This document shows positions 45,993 to 55,637 of a stretch of DNA of 64,000 nt, piece by piece (the stretch's first letter is position 1; every line of letters begins with the position of its first letter). Below the pieces are notes generated by a model. That model was not told the DNA's origin. It did not search any database and saw only the letters and a list, made by a program, of their open reading frames with translations. This stretch comes from 13-2-20CM-66-19 sp963760225. Lineage in GTDB: Bacteria > Pseudomonadota > Gammaproteobacteria > Steroidobacterales > Steroidobacteraceae. The position numbers were made by a program, and so were the translations under genes. Location of the stretch: contig CAVXCD010000003.1 of assembly GCA_963760225.1 (NCBI GenBank), positions 682,001 through 746,000 on the forward strand. The letters run 5' to 3'.

Positions 45993-48575
45993 TCAGAATG
46001 TCTTCGACACCGTTATTCCTATGGTGCGGGGCTGGATATAGATGAAAGCGTTCGTCGGAATCAAATCGAGCCCGCCGTCAAGGACGGCTCGCTTGTCCGC
46101 CACGTTATTGACGTACAAGTTGAGCCTCCAGGTGTGATAGTCGAGGCCTGCTCGCAGATCAATCTTGGTGTAGGCAGGGAGATCTTGCCGCTCGGGAGGG
46201 ATCAGGTAGACGCTCGCGAACTGTCCCAGGCGATCGGGGACGTAACTCACATCACCGCCGAGGAAACCGGTCGCACCGCGCATAAGAGCCGTCAGAGGAA
46301 ACGTCTGCTCCAACGATAGATTTCCGGAAAAGGGCTCGCTATAGGGTAATCGGTCCCCGGATTCTCCGATCACGGAGCTTCCCGGCGGCATCGGCTCCGT
46401 CAGCCTTGCATCGTTCCACGCGACCCATGCCGTTACAGACAGGCCCGTTAGCGGCTTTGCCTGGGCTGACAGCTCCACTCCCTGACTCTTCGCCTTGCTC
46501 CCGTTGGCGTAATAGAAGATACCGGTGACCGGATTCGCCAGTTGCAGCTGGATATCCTTCCATTGGATGTAGTACACCGAAGCATCGAGCAGCAGCCGAT
46601 GATCGAGCACTTCGCCTTTGGCGCCGACTTCATAATTTACCGTTGTGTCAGGGTTGTAAAAACGCGGCACCAGGATTGTGCTGCCCTGTACGTTAGGGCC
46701 ACCCGGGCGATAGCCCGATGCGAGCCGTGCGTAAATCATGGAATCCGGCGAGAGTTTGAATTGAGGAGTCACCAGATATGTGAAATCGGTGTCCTCGTAA
46801 TGTACTTTCGGAAAGACGAAGGGTGATGGCGAATTCTCAAATAGCGGAACGTAAGGTCCGACGTCGTACTCGGAGTAGGTCTGCCTGTTGCTGCTTTCAC
46901 GCCCGCCCAATTGCAGGTCAAACCGATTCGTGACGTGAAAGGTAAGATCACCAAACCCGGCGATCTCCTCGTAGGTGCTCGGGTAGTGCCACTCCACCCA
47001 TTGTCCGACCACCTCACCGGTGGTAGGAACGACTGCCCATTGACCGCCGGCGGCGGGCGAATTCTGATGATCGTAGTATCCACCGAGTAGCCATTCGAAC
47101 TTGGGCCCGATCGAGCCGGCGAGCCGAACTTCCTGTGTGAACCTGTAGGTCGTGCCGGTGTCCTGGACGGGGGTGCCGGTGACACCAAATTGTTGCTGCG
47201 TCTCCGTGGCGAAGAGACTCGTGTAATCGTACCACTCGGAAAACTGCTTGATGCTGTAGCTGCTGACTGCAGTCAGAACGACAGAGCCCAATTTCGCAGT
47301 CAGAGCCGCGCTGTAGGCCTGCACCTGACGACTGTCGACTCCCGACCCCCACACGGCACTTTGCTGTAAATCACCCAATCCAGAGTAGGCTTCAGATATT
47401 CCATTCGACCAGAAGTCCTGCACGAGAGCGCTTACTCTGAGTGACAGAGCCTCCGAAGGCTGCCACAGCCCTTTCAGGAAGCCCCCGTCACCCCAGGCTC
47501 GATCGACGTGGGTTTGCCCCGTCAAGACATCGTCGATGTAGCCGGGGTCCGTGCGGTAGAAAGTACTCGCATAAATGGCCAGCGTATCGGCAAGCGGCAC
47601 GTTGACAGCCCCGCGTAAGCTGTAACCCAGGTTGCCGCCGTTATAGACGTCATCGCCGCCCACCTGAACCTGGCCGCTCACGGCGCTCAGAGAAGGGTCG
47701 ATCGTCACGTATTTCAGCAGCCCACCCAAGCTGCTAGCGCCGTAGAGCGTCCCCTGCGGACCACGCAACACCTCAATATTCTGTAGATCGCCTGGGTCGA
47801 AGTTGATCACCTCCTGACCGTTCGCGATTCCCGAAGAGGAACCATAAGGCACGTCGTCGACCGTAATGCCGACACTTGGATTGACGAAGCCGCCGGTCGT
47901 AATGCCGCGAATCGACAGCTGCGGGACGCCATAAGCGCTGGGCGTCACAGTCAGGCCCGGAACCTGGGTGTAGTAGTCCTCAAGTCTGAGTCGGCCCGTA
48001 TCGACAAGCGATTGCCCGTTGATCACGCTCACAGGCACGGGCACGTTCATCAGGTTCTCGGTCTTCTTCTGCGCGGTAACGACGACCTCTTGAAGCTGCG
48101 CGCGGTTTCCGCCAGCGGCCTCCTGTGGCGCTGGAGCAGAGGTCCCCGCCGTTGAGACCTGCTCGTCCTGGTCCACCTGAGCCAGGCGGACCGCGTCGGA
48201 GGGCGGCTGCACTGTGGCCGGCGAGGTCTTCTCCTTATCCGTCTTAGTCGATCGCGCCGCGCGACGGATCATGATGACCCCGGCCGGTGAGCGCTCGGCC
48301 ATGAGCCCCGTACCCTGCAGCAAGCGCTGCAGCGCCGCCTCCGCCGAGAAATCTCCGCGCAGGCCTGAAAAGGTAAGTCCAGAGACCAAGTCCTCCGTAA
48401 AGATGATCTGCTCGCCCGCTGTCTGGCCGAAGGCCCGTAGCGCCTGAGAGAGCGCCTCGGCCGGGATATCGAAGTGATAGGTCCTGTCTGCCGCTCGTGC
48501 AGAAGCTCCCCAGAGCGTGCACGTCACTAACGCCAGCGCGCACGCGCAGGATGCGACGATACGGCGGTGCTTCAC
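45993..48575 (-). CDS. TonB-dependent receptor with an STN signalling domain (FecA-like)
   Basis: Outer-membrane active-uptake receptor, 860 residues from GTG 48575 with GGAGG upstream. After the signal peptide comes an STN domain (YHFDIPAEALSQALRAFGQ, then GQIIFTEDL-like and GLMAERSPAGVIMIRR), a linker, the TonB-box/plug region (VVVTAQKKTENLMNVPVPVS) and a 22-strand-type barrel ending ...RTIGITVSKTF. The STN domain contacts the FecR protein encoded upstream, so ligand binding should activate the sigma factor. The ligand is unknown; plug-barrel style resembles sphingomonad-type receptors for organic compounds as much as siderophore receptors. Confidence 0.9.
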   Translation of the reverse strand: MKHRRIVASCACALALVTCTLWGASARAADRTYHFDIPAEALSQALRAFGQTAGEQIIFTEDLVSGLTFSGLRGDFSAEAALQRLLQGTGLMAERSPAGVIMIRRAARSTKTDKEKTSPATVQPPSDAVRLAQVDQDEQVSTAGTSAPAPQEAAGGNRAQLQEVVVTAQKKTENLMNVPVPVSVINGQSLVDTGRLRLEDYYTQVPGLTVTPSAYGVPQLSIRGITTGGFVNPSVGITVDDVPYGSSSGIANGQEVINFDPGDLQNIEVLRGPQGTLYGASSLGGLLKYVTIDPSLSAVSGQVQVGGDDVYNGGNLGYSLRGAVNVPLADTLAIYASTFYRTDPGYIDDVLTGQTHVDRAWGDGGFLKGLWQPSEALSLRVSALVQDFWSNGISEAYSGLGDLQQSAVWGSGVDSRQVQAYSAALTAKLGSVVLTAVSSYSIKQFSEWYDYTSLFATETQQQFGVTGTPVQDTGTTYRFTQEVRLAGSIGPKFEWLLGGYYDHQNSPAAGGQWAVVPTTGEVVGQWVEWHYPSTYEEIAGFGDLTFHVTNRFDLQLGGRESSNRQTYSEYDVGPYVPLFENSPSPFVFPKVHYEDTDFTYLVTPQFKLSPDSMIYARLASGYRPGGPNVQGSTILVPRFYNPDTTVNYEVGAKGEVLDHRLLLDASVYYIQWKDIQLQLANPVTGIFYYANGSKAKSQGVELSAQAKPLTGLSVTAWVAWNDARLTEPMPPGSSVIGESGDRLPYSEPFSGNLSLEQTFPLTALMRGATGFLGGDVSYVPDRLGQFASVYLIPPERQDLPAYTKIDLRAGLDYHTWRLNLYVNNVADKRAVLDGGLDLIPTNAFIYIQPRTIGITVSKTF

Positions 48576-48675
48576 GATGACCGTCCTCCCATCAAGTGCT
48601 GATATTCAGCATCTTCTTAGGTAGAGAAGGACGTCAGGATGGGCGAAATCCTCCGCGAATGATCGATGCTTGCCT

Positions 48676-49680
48676 TCAGTCGCGGCGCCTGAGCTCCACG
48701 CTGCCGTCCGCGCGGGTCTCCTGCTCGAGCGACAGATAGCGGGTCACGCTATCGATGAAGGCCTGGGTATTGGTCTCGTTGAACACGCCACTGAAGCGCA
48801 GTGCTGCGGCCGCCGGATCCGCGACGACTATGGGGTGGCGCACGTAGCGATTGACCCGCTCGACGGCGGAGGCGAGTGTTTCGTTCTCGAACACCAGCTG
48901 GCCGCTCTGCCAGGCGGTCGCCCGCTCGACGTTGACGTGCTGAACGGACGGTGCCGCATGCGGCGCGGCGACCAGGCGTTCGCCCGCGTCAAGCTTGACG
49001 CCCTCGGGCGGTACACCCGACCCACTCTCTTGTTTATCGAGCACCAGCACGTGACCCTCGATCAGGGTGACGATCACCTGGCGGTTCACCAGATCCACAT
49101 CGAATGAGGTGCCCGTGGCAATGACCTTACGGTCCGCGGCCTCGACCGAGAATGGACGCTCAGCGTCGTGAGCCACATCGAACCGCGCCTGTCCTCGTAC
49201 CAGGACGAGCTCGCGGGCATTGCGCGTATAGCGGACCGCCACTTCCGACTGCGAGTCGAGCGAGAGCGTGGAGCCGTCGTCGAGCGTCACGACCCGCCGT
49301 TCGGCGAGGTGGGTCTGGTAGATGGTGGGCCGTTCGCTCAGGTAGACCGCCCCGGCGGCAGCGGCTAAAGCGGTGATGGCCGCGACACCTGCCAGACGCC
49401 TCAAGGGATGTGCCTGCCGATTGCGCCAGCGAGCTCGGCCAGCGCGGCGTACACGCTGCAGCGCCGCGCTGCGCACGGCGATGAGCTCAGGGGCCGAGCG
49501 TTGATCTCCCAGGTACTGCCAGGGACTCTCGACCGCCGCCCAGGCGCGCTGGTGATCGGGGCTCAAGGAGCGCCACGCTTCGAATTCGGGTGCCGCGGCC
49601 GAGCCGTCCTCCGTCAAGCGCACGCGCCAGCTGGCGGCTTCGCTCAGCAACGTCTCGGACAGAATCGGGGACTGCGTCAT
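48676..49680 (-). CDS. FecR-family anti-sigma/signal-transducing membrane protein
   Basis: About 334 residues from ATG 49680, which overlaps the sigma stop (ATGA) and has a GGGGAG site. The cytoplasmic N-terminal domain includes ASWRVRLTEDGS and FEAWRSLSPDHQRAW, the typical DUF4880/FecR start. One membrane helix (LAGVAAITALAAAAGAVYL) is followed by the periplasmic FecR domain (RRVVTLDDGSTLSLDSQSEV, LVLVRGQARFDVAHD, VIATGTSFDVDL). A secretin-like STN-interacting segment lies near the C-terminus (RFSGVFNETNTQAFIDSV). It would relay receptor occupancy to the sigma factor. Confidence 0.92.
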   Translation of the reverse strand: MTQSPILSETLLSEAASWRVRLTEDGSAAAPEFEAWRSLSPDHQRAWAAVESPWQYLGDQRSAPELIAVRSAALQRVRRAGRARWRNRQAHPLRRLAGVAAITALAAAAGAVYLSERPTIYQTHLAERRVVTLDDGSTLSLDSQSEVAVRYTRNARELVLVRGQARFDVAHDAERPFSVEAADRKVIATGTSFDVDLVNRQVIVTLIEGHVLVLDKQESGSGVPPEGVKLDAGERLVAAPHAAPSVQHVNVERATAWQSGQLVFENETLASAVERVNRYVRHPIVVADPAAAALRFSGVFNETNTQAFIDSVTRYLSLEQETRADGSVELRRRD

Positions 49681-50213
49681 AGCTCCCCTCCCCCCCATCG
49701 GCGTGCGAGGTGCGTGACCGCCTTAAGCACATGCTTCTCGACCGCCTTGACGGTAATACCGAACGCCAGAGCGATATCCCGCTGCTTCATGTTTTCGAGG
49801 CGAAAGAGGATAAAGATGTCGCGGGTGCGTTCGGAGAGCTCGTCCAGGGTGCGCAAAACTTCACTTAGGGACTCATACCCCTGAAGGACGCGCTCGGGCC
49901 CCCGATCCTCCACGGGCTCCACCGGCTCGCTCGCGGGGGAAGCGGGCGTGCGTCGCAGGTGGGCCCGATGACGATCGCGTAGGAGATTGGTTGCGACGGT
50001 GAAGAGAAAGCTGTCCGGGCGCTGCAAAGAGCCAAGCTCGCCCGAGCTCAAGGCACGCGCGAAGACCTCCTGGGTCAGATCTTCGGCTTCGGCGAAGTGG
50101 TGGACCCGCCGCAGGAAGAACTTCATCAGCGGCCGGCGGAAGCGGGTGTCCAGCTCAGCCGCCAGATCCCCCGCAGATCTCGCTTCGAGCGCTAAGGTCG
50201 GAGTGTCCACCAT
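49677..50213 (-). CDS. ECF-type sigma factor (FecI-like)
   Basis: 178 residues. Region 2 shows FRRPLMKFFLRRVHHFAEAE and DLTQEVFARAL; region 4 shows LSERTRDIFILFRLENMKQR and DIALAFGITVKAVEKHV, the helix-turn-helix. The order sigma, anti-sigma, TonB receptor on one strand is the standard cell-surface-signalling arrangement. It should direct transcription of the receptor gene and perhaps of the MFS gene. Start ATG 50213; the 246-base gap to the divergent hydantoinase gene holds the promoters. Confidence 0.92.
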   Translation of the reverse strand: MVDTPTLALEARSAGDLAAELDTRFRRPLMKFFLRRVHHFAEAEDLTQEVFARALSSGELGSLQRPDSFLFTVATNLLRDRHRAHLRRTPASPASEPVEPVEDRGPERVLQGYESLSEVLRTLDELSERTRDIFILFRLENMKQRDIALAFGITVKAVEKHVLKAVTHLARRWGGGEL

Positions 50214-50459
50214 ATGCCACGATCATAATGCTGCGATTGCAGCGACGTGTCGATTGCTACCGAGAATCGTCCCGGGCTCCAAGTCTTAAGGTGCGAGTCG
50301 GAGGATTTCGCCCGGAGCAGCGTCTTTACCATGGATGGATAGCGCAGGCGCCCTGCATGTCGCAGAGGTTTCCTCAGCGACGGGACCGCTCAGCCTTCCC
50401 GTGATCCGAGCCCGCGTCGCCCTGAAGCCAGAACCGAAACCAATCCACAGGGCCCAGAA

Positions 50460-52511
50460 ATGGAGCAGAAGTCAGATATTCGATTTGCCATCGACACCGG
50501 TGGCACGTTTACAGATATCGTCGTGTTCGACGAACGTGCCGGCACATTCTCAATGGGTAAGGCACTGACGACGCCACACAATACGCTGGAGGGCGTTCTC
50601 GACGCGATTAAGAAGGCTGAGATCGATCTTCGCGAGGTGCGACGGTTCTTCGTACACGGATCGACCACGGCTCTTAACGCGCTTCTCGAGCGAAAAGGCG
50701 TGCGCACCGCTTATCTCGCGACCAAGGGCTTCCGCGATGTCCCTGAAATAATGCGCTTCAACCGTCCGGAGATGTACAACCCCAAATATCACAAGCCCCC
50801 ACAGATCGTCCCGCGCCACCTACGCTTCGAAGTGACAGAGAGGATCAATGCCCGCGGAGAGGTTCTGGTGCCCTTGGATGAATCAGAGCTTCGAGACGTT
50901 GCTCGCACCCTGAGAAAGGAAAATATAGCCGCACTCGCGGTTTGCTTTCTCCATTCGTTCAAAAATCCGGCCCATGAGCGGCGTGCGCGCGAGATCATTC
51001 TCGAAGAATGTCCAGACCTGTCGATCGCATTATCGTCGCTCGTCGCCGCTGAGCACCGCGAATTCGAGCGCGGCATGACGACAATCCTGAACGCGTACCT
51101 TGCCCCGGTCGTGGAGCGCTGGGTCGGTGATCTACAGCGGGAACTCAAGACGCGAGCGTTTGCCGGTGAGATCGTGCTAACGAAATCGGATGGCGGTGGC
51201 TTGACTGCCGACTCGGCCAAGAGCAGCGCCATCAATATGCTCCTGTCAGGGCCCGCCGGCGGCGTGATCGGCGGAGCCTACATGGCGAGGCTCCTCGGAC
51301 AACCAAATCTGATCACGATGGACGTCGGGGGCACGAGCTTCGACATCGCCCTGATCAAGAACGGCGAGGCCGCCGTGCAACGCGAAACGAAGGTCTGCGG
51401 CTATCCCATTCTCATCTCCAACCTGGACATCCGTACCATTGGGGCAGGTGGCGGAAGCCTGGCCAGGATCGACCGCGCGGGGGCCCTGCAAGTCGGTCCG
51501 CAAAGCGCTGGCGCGGTGCCCGGGCCGATGTGTTACGGCCGCGGCGGCGCGCAACCGACAGTCACAGACGCACTGTTGGTCAACGGCCTTATGGATCCGA
51601 GCAACTTTCTGGGCGGAACGATCTCTCTGGACCTTGAAGCGGCGGTGCAGGGCATCGCCGAGCAGATCGCCCGACCGTTGGGATTGGATCTGCATCGGGC
51701 CTCGAGCGGGATATTACGCATCGTCATGAGCAATATGGCGGAGGCGATCAAGGATATAGCGGCCGAATCGGGCGACGATCCGCGGGATTTTGCGATGCTG
51801 TGTTTCGGCGGTGGCGGACCGCTCTTTGGTCCATATCTAATGGATGAGCTGAGCCTGCCAGCGGCGGTTGTTCCGCTGCTGCCGGCGGCATTTTCCGCGT
51901 GGGGAATGCTGATGATCGATCTTCGTCATGACGTTGCCCAGACGATAGCGCAGCCGCTGTCCCGTGTGACGCTTACGGATCTCGAGCGGCAATTCGTTAC
52001 ATTGGAGAGTCAAGGGAAGGGGCTGCTGCGGCGCGAGGGCGTGCCTGAAGAACGCTGGCAGCTCGTTCGTACTGCAGACATGCGCTATCTCGGCCAGGAG
52101 CACTCGGTATCAGTCCCCATGCCTGCGCCAGTTACCAGTCTGACAATGACATCCTTGTTCGAGGCGTTCGAGAGCGTGTACGAGTCCGTCTATGGGTATC
52201 GACTCGGGACAGCGGCTGATGTCGTAACGCTACGCGTCAAATCCGTCGGCAAGATCCCGGCGCCAGCATTACGCCCGATCGCCTCTGGGAGCGGTGATCC
52301 CGCGAGAGCTCTCCTGGGCGTACGGCTCGTTCACGATTTTCTTGACGTCGCGCCTCAGGAGTTTCGCGTGTTTGACAGATCGCGGCTTCTAGCTGCCGAT
52401 CGCGTCGACGGCCCGGCGCTAATCGTCGAGCCAACTACCACAACTGTTGTCCGGCGATACCATACGTGTACCGTGGACCGCGTTGGTAGTCTGTTGGTCA
52501 CGCGACGCTAG
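50460..52511 (+). CDS. Hydantoinase/oxoprolinase-family subunit A (HyuA-type)
   Basis: ATP-dependent enzyme subunit of the hydantoinase A/oxoprolinase/acetone-carboxylase superfamily, 683 residues. The N-terminal phosphate-binding loop is FAIDTGGTFTDIVVFD, followed by FFVHGSTTALNALLERKG and GFRDVPEIMRFNRPEMYN. The second ASKHA-fold half includes SGPAGGVIGGAYMA and ITMDVGGTSFDIAL, and later MCFGGGGPLFGPYLMDEL. It pairs with the B-type subunit 13 bases downstream. Candidate reactions are ring opening of a hydantoin or lactam, or ketone carboxylation. The exact substrate cannot be read. Confidence 0.9.
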   Translation: MEQKSDIRFAIDTGGTFTDIVVFDERAGTFSMGKALTTPHNTLEGVLDAIKKAEIDLREVRRFFVHGSTTALNALLERKGVRTAYLATKGFRDVPEIMRFNRPEMYNPKYHKPPQIVPRHLRFEVTERINARGEVLVPLDESELRDVARTLRKENIAALAVCFLHSFKNPAHERRAREIILEECPDLSIALSSLVAAEHREFERGMTTILNAYLAPVVERWVGDLQRELKTRAFAGEIVLTKSDGGGLTADSAKSSAINMLLSGPAGGVIGGAYMARLLGQPNLITMDVGGTSFDIALIKNGEAAVQRETKVCGYPILISNLDIRTIGAGGGSLARIDRAGALQVGPQSAGAVPGPMCYGRGGAQPTVTDALLVNGLMDPSNFLGGTISLDLEAAVQGIAEQIARPLGLDLHRASSGILRIVMSNMAEAIKDIAAESGDDPRDFAMLCFGGGGPLFGPYLMDELSLPAAVVPLLPAAFSAWGMLMIDLRHDVAQTIAQPLSRVTLTDLERQFVTLESQGKGLLRREGVPEERWQLVRTADMRYLGQEHSVSVPMPAPVTSLTMTSLFEAFESVYESVYGYRLGTAADVVTLRVKSVGKIPAPALRPIASGSGDPARALLGVRLVHDFLDVAPQEFRVFDRSRLLAADRVDGPALIVEPTTTTVVRRYHTCTVDRVGSLLVTRR

Positions 52512-52524
52512 AGGAGAATGAATC

Positions 52525-54276
52525 GTGCGTGCCTCTGCAACTCTTGACCCCATCACGGTTGAAGTGGTTAGAAGCTTTTATCAGTCAACCGCACGCCAAA
52601 TGCGTAGCACGTTGGTGCGGGCGGCGTTCAATCCCGTGATCTACGAGATGATTGACTTCAGCGTTGGCATTTACACGCGGGATGCGGAATTGATTGCCGA
52701 GGGACCGGGAATTCCGTTATTCATGGGCACCTTGACATTCGCGATTCGCAGCGTCGTCAAACACCTGGGTATCGACAATATTCACGACGGCGACGTGCTC
52801 CTGTCGACCTATCCCTATTGGACCGGATCGCACCCACAAGATGCGGTCATCATTCGCCCGATATTTGCCGAAGGCAGAATCTTTGGATATACCGCGGTGA
52901 AGGCGCACTGGACGGATCTTGGTGCGAAGGACGTTTATGGTACCGATACCACCGACATCTGGCAGGAGGGCTTGCAGCTCTACGCGGTTAAGGTCGTTAA
53001 GCGCGGGAAGCTGGACGACGAGATTGTCGACATCATTCGCGCGAACAGTCGCGTGCCAACCGAAGTCATTGGAGATCTCACTGCGGAGATCTCGGCGTGT
53101 GGGCACGGCGTGCGGAGAATACTGGAGCTCGTGCACAAGTACGGAGCCGAGACGGTAGAACACGCAACGGCCAGCATTCTCGATCATGGTGAACGCATTG
53201 CGCGGGACGCGATCAACGCGATGCCTGACGGGGAATGGTCCGCAAACTCGGCGCTGGACAACAATGGGCTTACGCAGGATCAGGTTCCGTTCAGGGCGAC
53301 GGTACGGATCGCGGGAGATGAGATTACCGTAGATACAGGCGGATCCGCGTCACAGCAGCCAGGGCCGGTAAATTGCCCGTTTCCCTCAACAGTCTCGGCG
53401 ATTCGGCTGGTGCTGAAGATGATCATGGCACCGAACTACGACGCCAATGAGGGCTTCTTTCGGCCGGTGAAGGTCGTGTCTCCCGAGGGCTCCATTTTCA
53501 ATCCCAAGCCTCCGGCTCCGATCTTCCTGTCCGGCTGGAGCGCAGAGATCATGGCGGAATCGCTATTTCAGGTGATGGCAGAAATTGCGCCGGACAGGTC
53601 GGTGGCGCGATCGGGTGGCGATCTTGGCGGGATGATGTTCAGCGGGATCGATCCGGTGGATGGCAGTTTCTTCGTCGGCGGCGAGGACGAATGCTGCGGG
53701 CAAGGCGCGGCACGGGACCAGGACGGGGAGAATGCGCTGATCCTCTTCGCCCTCGGTGAATCCAGAAACGTGCCCGTCGAGATTTTTGAAGAGCGATGGC
53801 CAGTACTCACAGAAAAGTATGAGCTGCGCCCGGATTCGGGAGGCGCGGGGAAGTGGCGCGGTGGGTTGGGAGTGGTAAAGCAATGGCAGGCGCTCACCGA
53901 TCTGAAGCTCATCGGGACGATCGAGCAAACCAAATCACCCTCCTGGGGTGTGGAGGGTGGGCGAGGTGGCAAGACGAACCAGATGACGATCAGTGTTGGC
54001 TTGCCGCACGAACGGCCGATGGGCAAAGTCAGCGGGTTGGTGCTGCCGGCGGGAGAACGGCTGCTGTTTGAGCTGGGTGGTGGTGGTGGCTGGGGGGATC
54101 CCCTGGATCGAGATCCGAGTCGCGTGTTGAATGACGTCCTGGGCGGCTACGTATCGATAGAGTCCGCGGAACGCGATTACGGCGTCATGATTCGCAAGAA
54201 TGACGGCGCTTATGGGGTCGATGAAAAGACGACCCGCGCGCTCAGGGAAAAACGCCGGTCAGAAGCGCCAACCTAA
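52525..54276 (+). CDS. Hydantoinase B/oxoprolinase-family subunit
   Basis: 583 residues from GTG 52525 with GAGGAGA in front. The family core is visible: ITVEVVRSFYQSTARQMRST, VLLSTYPYWTGSHPQDAVII and VKAHWTDLGAKDVYGTDTTD, GGSASQQPGPVNCPF and SGGAGKWRGGLG-like SGGAGKWRGGLGVVK. It would bind the substrate and probably a metal (the His and Asp of SHPQD are candidates), working with subunit A. The 3' end overlaps the convergent outer-membrane gene by 18 bases. No gamma subunit, transporter or regulator gene accompanies it on this strand. Confidence 0.9.
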   Translation: MRASATLDPITVEVVRSFYQSTARQMRSTLVRAAFNPVIYEMIDFSVGIYTRDAELIAEGPGIPLFMGTLTFAIRSVVKHLGIDNIHDGDVLLSTYPYWTGSHPQDAVIIRPIFAEGRIFGYTAVKAHWTDLGAKDVYGTDTTDIWQEGLQLYAVKVVKRGKLDDEIVDIIRANSRVPTEVIGDLTAEISACGHGVRRILELVHKYGAETVEHATASILDHGERIARDAINAMPDGEWSANSALDNNGLTQDQVPFRATVRIAGDEITVDTGGSASQQPGPVNCPFPSTVSAIRLVLKMIMAPNYDANEGFFRPVKVVSPEGSIFNPKPPAPIFLSGWSAEIMAESLFQVMAEIAPDRSVARSGGDLGGMMFSGIDPVDGSFFVGGEDECCGQGAARDQDGENALILFALGESRNVPVEIFEERWPVLTEKYELRPDSGGAGKWRGGLGVVKQWQALTDLKLIGTIEQTKSPSWGVEGGRGGKTNQMTISVGLPHERPMGKVSGLVLPAGERLLFELGGGGGWGDPLDRDPSRVLNDVLGGYVSIESAERDYGVMIRKNDGAYGVDEKTTRALREKRRSEAPT

Positions 54277-55305
54277 TCCAAGGGTGATGATGTCGCGGTC
54301 CTGATCATCCCCGGTGAAAGCGCGATGCCAGTTGATGCGCAGCGCAAGCCGGTTCGTAAAGCGCCAGCTCGCGGTCATCGATGCCAGACCCAGGGTGCTC
54401 GCTCCGACGCGGCCGTCGCTGGTCAGATAGGTACTCAGCGCGAAGTACGGACCCACGCCCAGGCCGGTCACCAGCCGGCGCTCCAGGAAATCCTGCACGA
54501 GCCACGCCTCGCCGGTGACGGCCGCATGCTGCCCGACGGCTCCGCCGCCTTCATCGAGCACGCTGGCGGAGAACTCGACATGCCCCAACACGCGACGGCG
54601 ATATTCGACGCCGAAATCGGTTGATTTATCCGAGCGCAGGTCGTTGAGGACCGTCTGGCCGCCGAACAGGTCGATCTCGTTCGGTACGTCGGACACGGCG
54701 GCCGAGGGACCCTCGTGTTGCATACGGCCGAGCGCCTCGATGACACTGTCGAGGCGGTATCCGGCACCCAGCATCAGCGTGCGCGTGCCGGTGCTGATGG
54801 CTAATACCTGCTCGAGCTGCAGCAACGCGAACCACCGCGGCGAGAGCGCGTAGCTCGCTCTGCCGCTGAGGAGCACGCCGACGCCGTGCTGGTTGCGATA
54901 GCCCTGAAAGTTAAAGCCACCTTCAGTGTCGAAATACACATAAGGGCCGGCGCCGAACGAGAAGGCGATGCGGTCCTGCCATTGGCCGGTGTCGGCCCAC
55001 AGTTGCAACAGCATGCCGTCACGCTGGTGGTTGGGGAGATGACCCTCGTTGAGGTACCCAAAGGTTGCATCCAGGTGCGCAGTGAGGAACTGGCGATACT
55101 CCAGGCCCCAGGCGTACGACGCGGAGATGTGATCATCCGTGTCGGTCAATCCACCCAGCAGGGAAATCTCTTCAGCGGTCGAAGTCCGTGGTGCGGCGAG
55201 GAGCGCGAACCACACTACACCCGCGGCTGCATGCTGCAGGCGCCCACGTTTCGTAAGGCTAAGGAGACGCGCAGCGCCCGGGCGAACCAGTGCGACGCTC
55301 CTCAT
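54259..55305 (-). CDS. Outer-membrane beta-barrel protein, PagL/OmpW-like style
   Basis: 348 residues. A long N-terminal leader contains a signal-like segment (AAAGVVWFALLAAPRTSTAEE). The mature part alternates amphipathic strands with aromatic residues (FGAGPYVYFDTEGGFNF, GVGPYFALSTYLTSDG) and ends in LGWRF, a typical outer-membrane assembly signal. Two similar halves are visible (ISLLGGLTDTDDH and IDLFGGQTVLND; SYAWGLEYRQFLTAHLDATF and DFGVEYRRRVLGHVEFSASV), suggesting an internal duplication. I see no clear lipid-A deacylase catalytic set, so no enzymatic role is assigned. Confidence 0.72.
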   Translation of the reverse strand: MRSVALVRPGAARLLSLTKRGRLQHAAAGVVWFALLAAPRTSTAEEISLLGGLTDTDDHISASYAWGLEYRQFLTAHLDATFGYLNEGHLPNHQRDGMLLQLWADTGQWQDRIAFSFGAGPYVYFDTEGGFNFQGYRNQHGVGVLLSGRASYALSPRWFALLQLEQVLAISTGTRTLMLGAGYRLDSVIEALGRMQHEGPSAAVSDVPNEIDLFGGQTVLNDLRSDKSTDFGVEYRRRVLGHVEFSASVLDEGGGAVGQHAAVTGEAWLVQDFLERRLVTGLGVGPYFALSTYLTSDGRVGASTLGLASMTASWRFTNRLALRINWHRAFTGDDQDRDIITLGLGWRF

Positions 55306-55637
55306 GTGATCGGAGCGCGAGTCAGCGGGGCGCTGCGCATGAGCCCTCTAGTTGTTTGTTATGGCTCAGGGAATATATGCCCCGGCAACGACGCGCAGAC
55401 TTGAGCAATTGTTACGGAACGTGACGCGCGCCGGCATTTCTGCGAACTGCCCCGTCGCCACCGCGCGGGGGTCGTCGGGGTCAGGCGCTGCGCGTGGCGC
55501 TGGCCGGGAAGAAAATTTGCGCAGCTGCGAGCCGCGCTGGGCTGGCCACACAGCCAACGGCTTCAGGCAGGCGCCGGAAGGTGCCCCCGGCGCCTGCGCT
55601 GTCAGCCGACGCGCTGTGGGGCGCGCCGGGGGCGTCG
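55306..55637. other. Intergenic region with a terminator-like hairpin
   Basis: About 330 bases between two minus-strand genes. It contains a strong hairpin at 55583-55633 and presumably the promoter of the barrel gene (55305). Confidence 0.45.
55583..55633. terminator. 11-bp GC-rich hairpin after the RcnB-like gene
   Basis: Arms GCCCCCGGCGC (55583-55593) and its complement (55623-55633) enclose 29 bases that can pair internally. It begins five bases past the end of the minus-strand RcnB-like gene. No long T-run. Confidence 0.5.
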
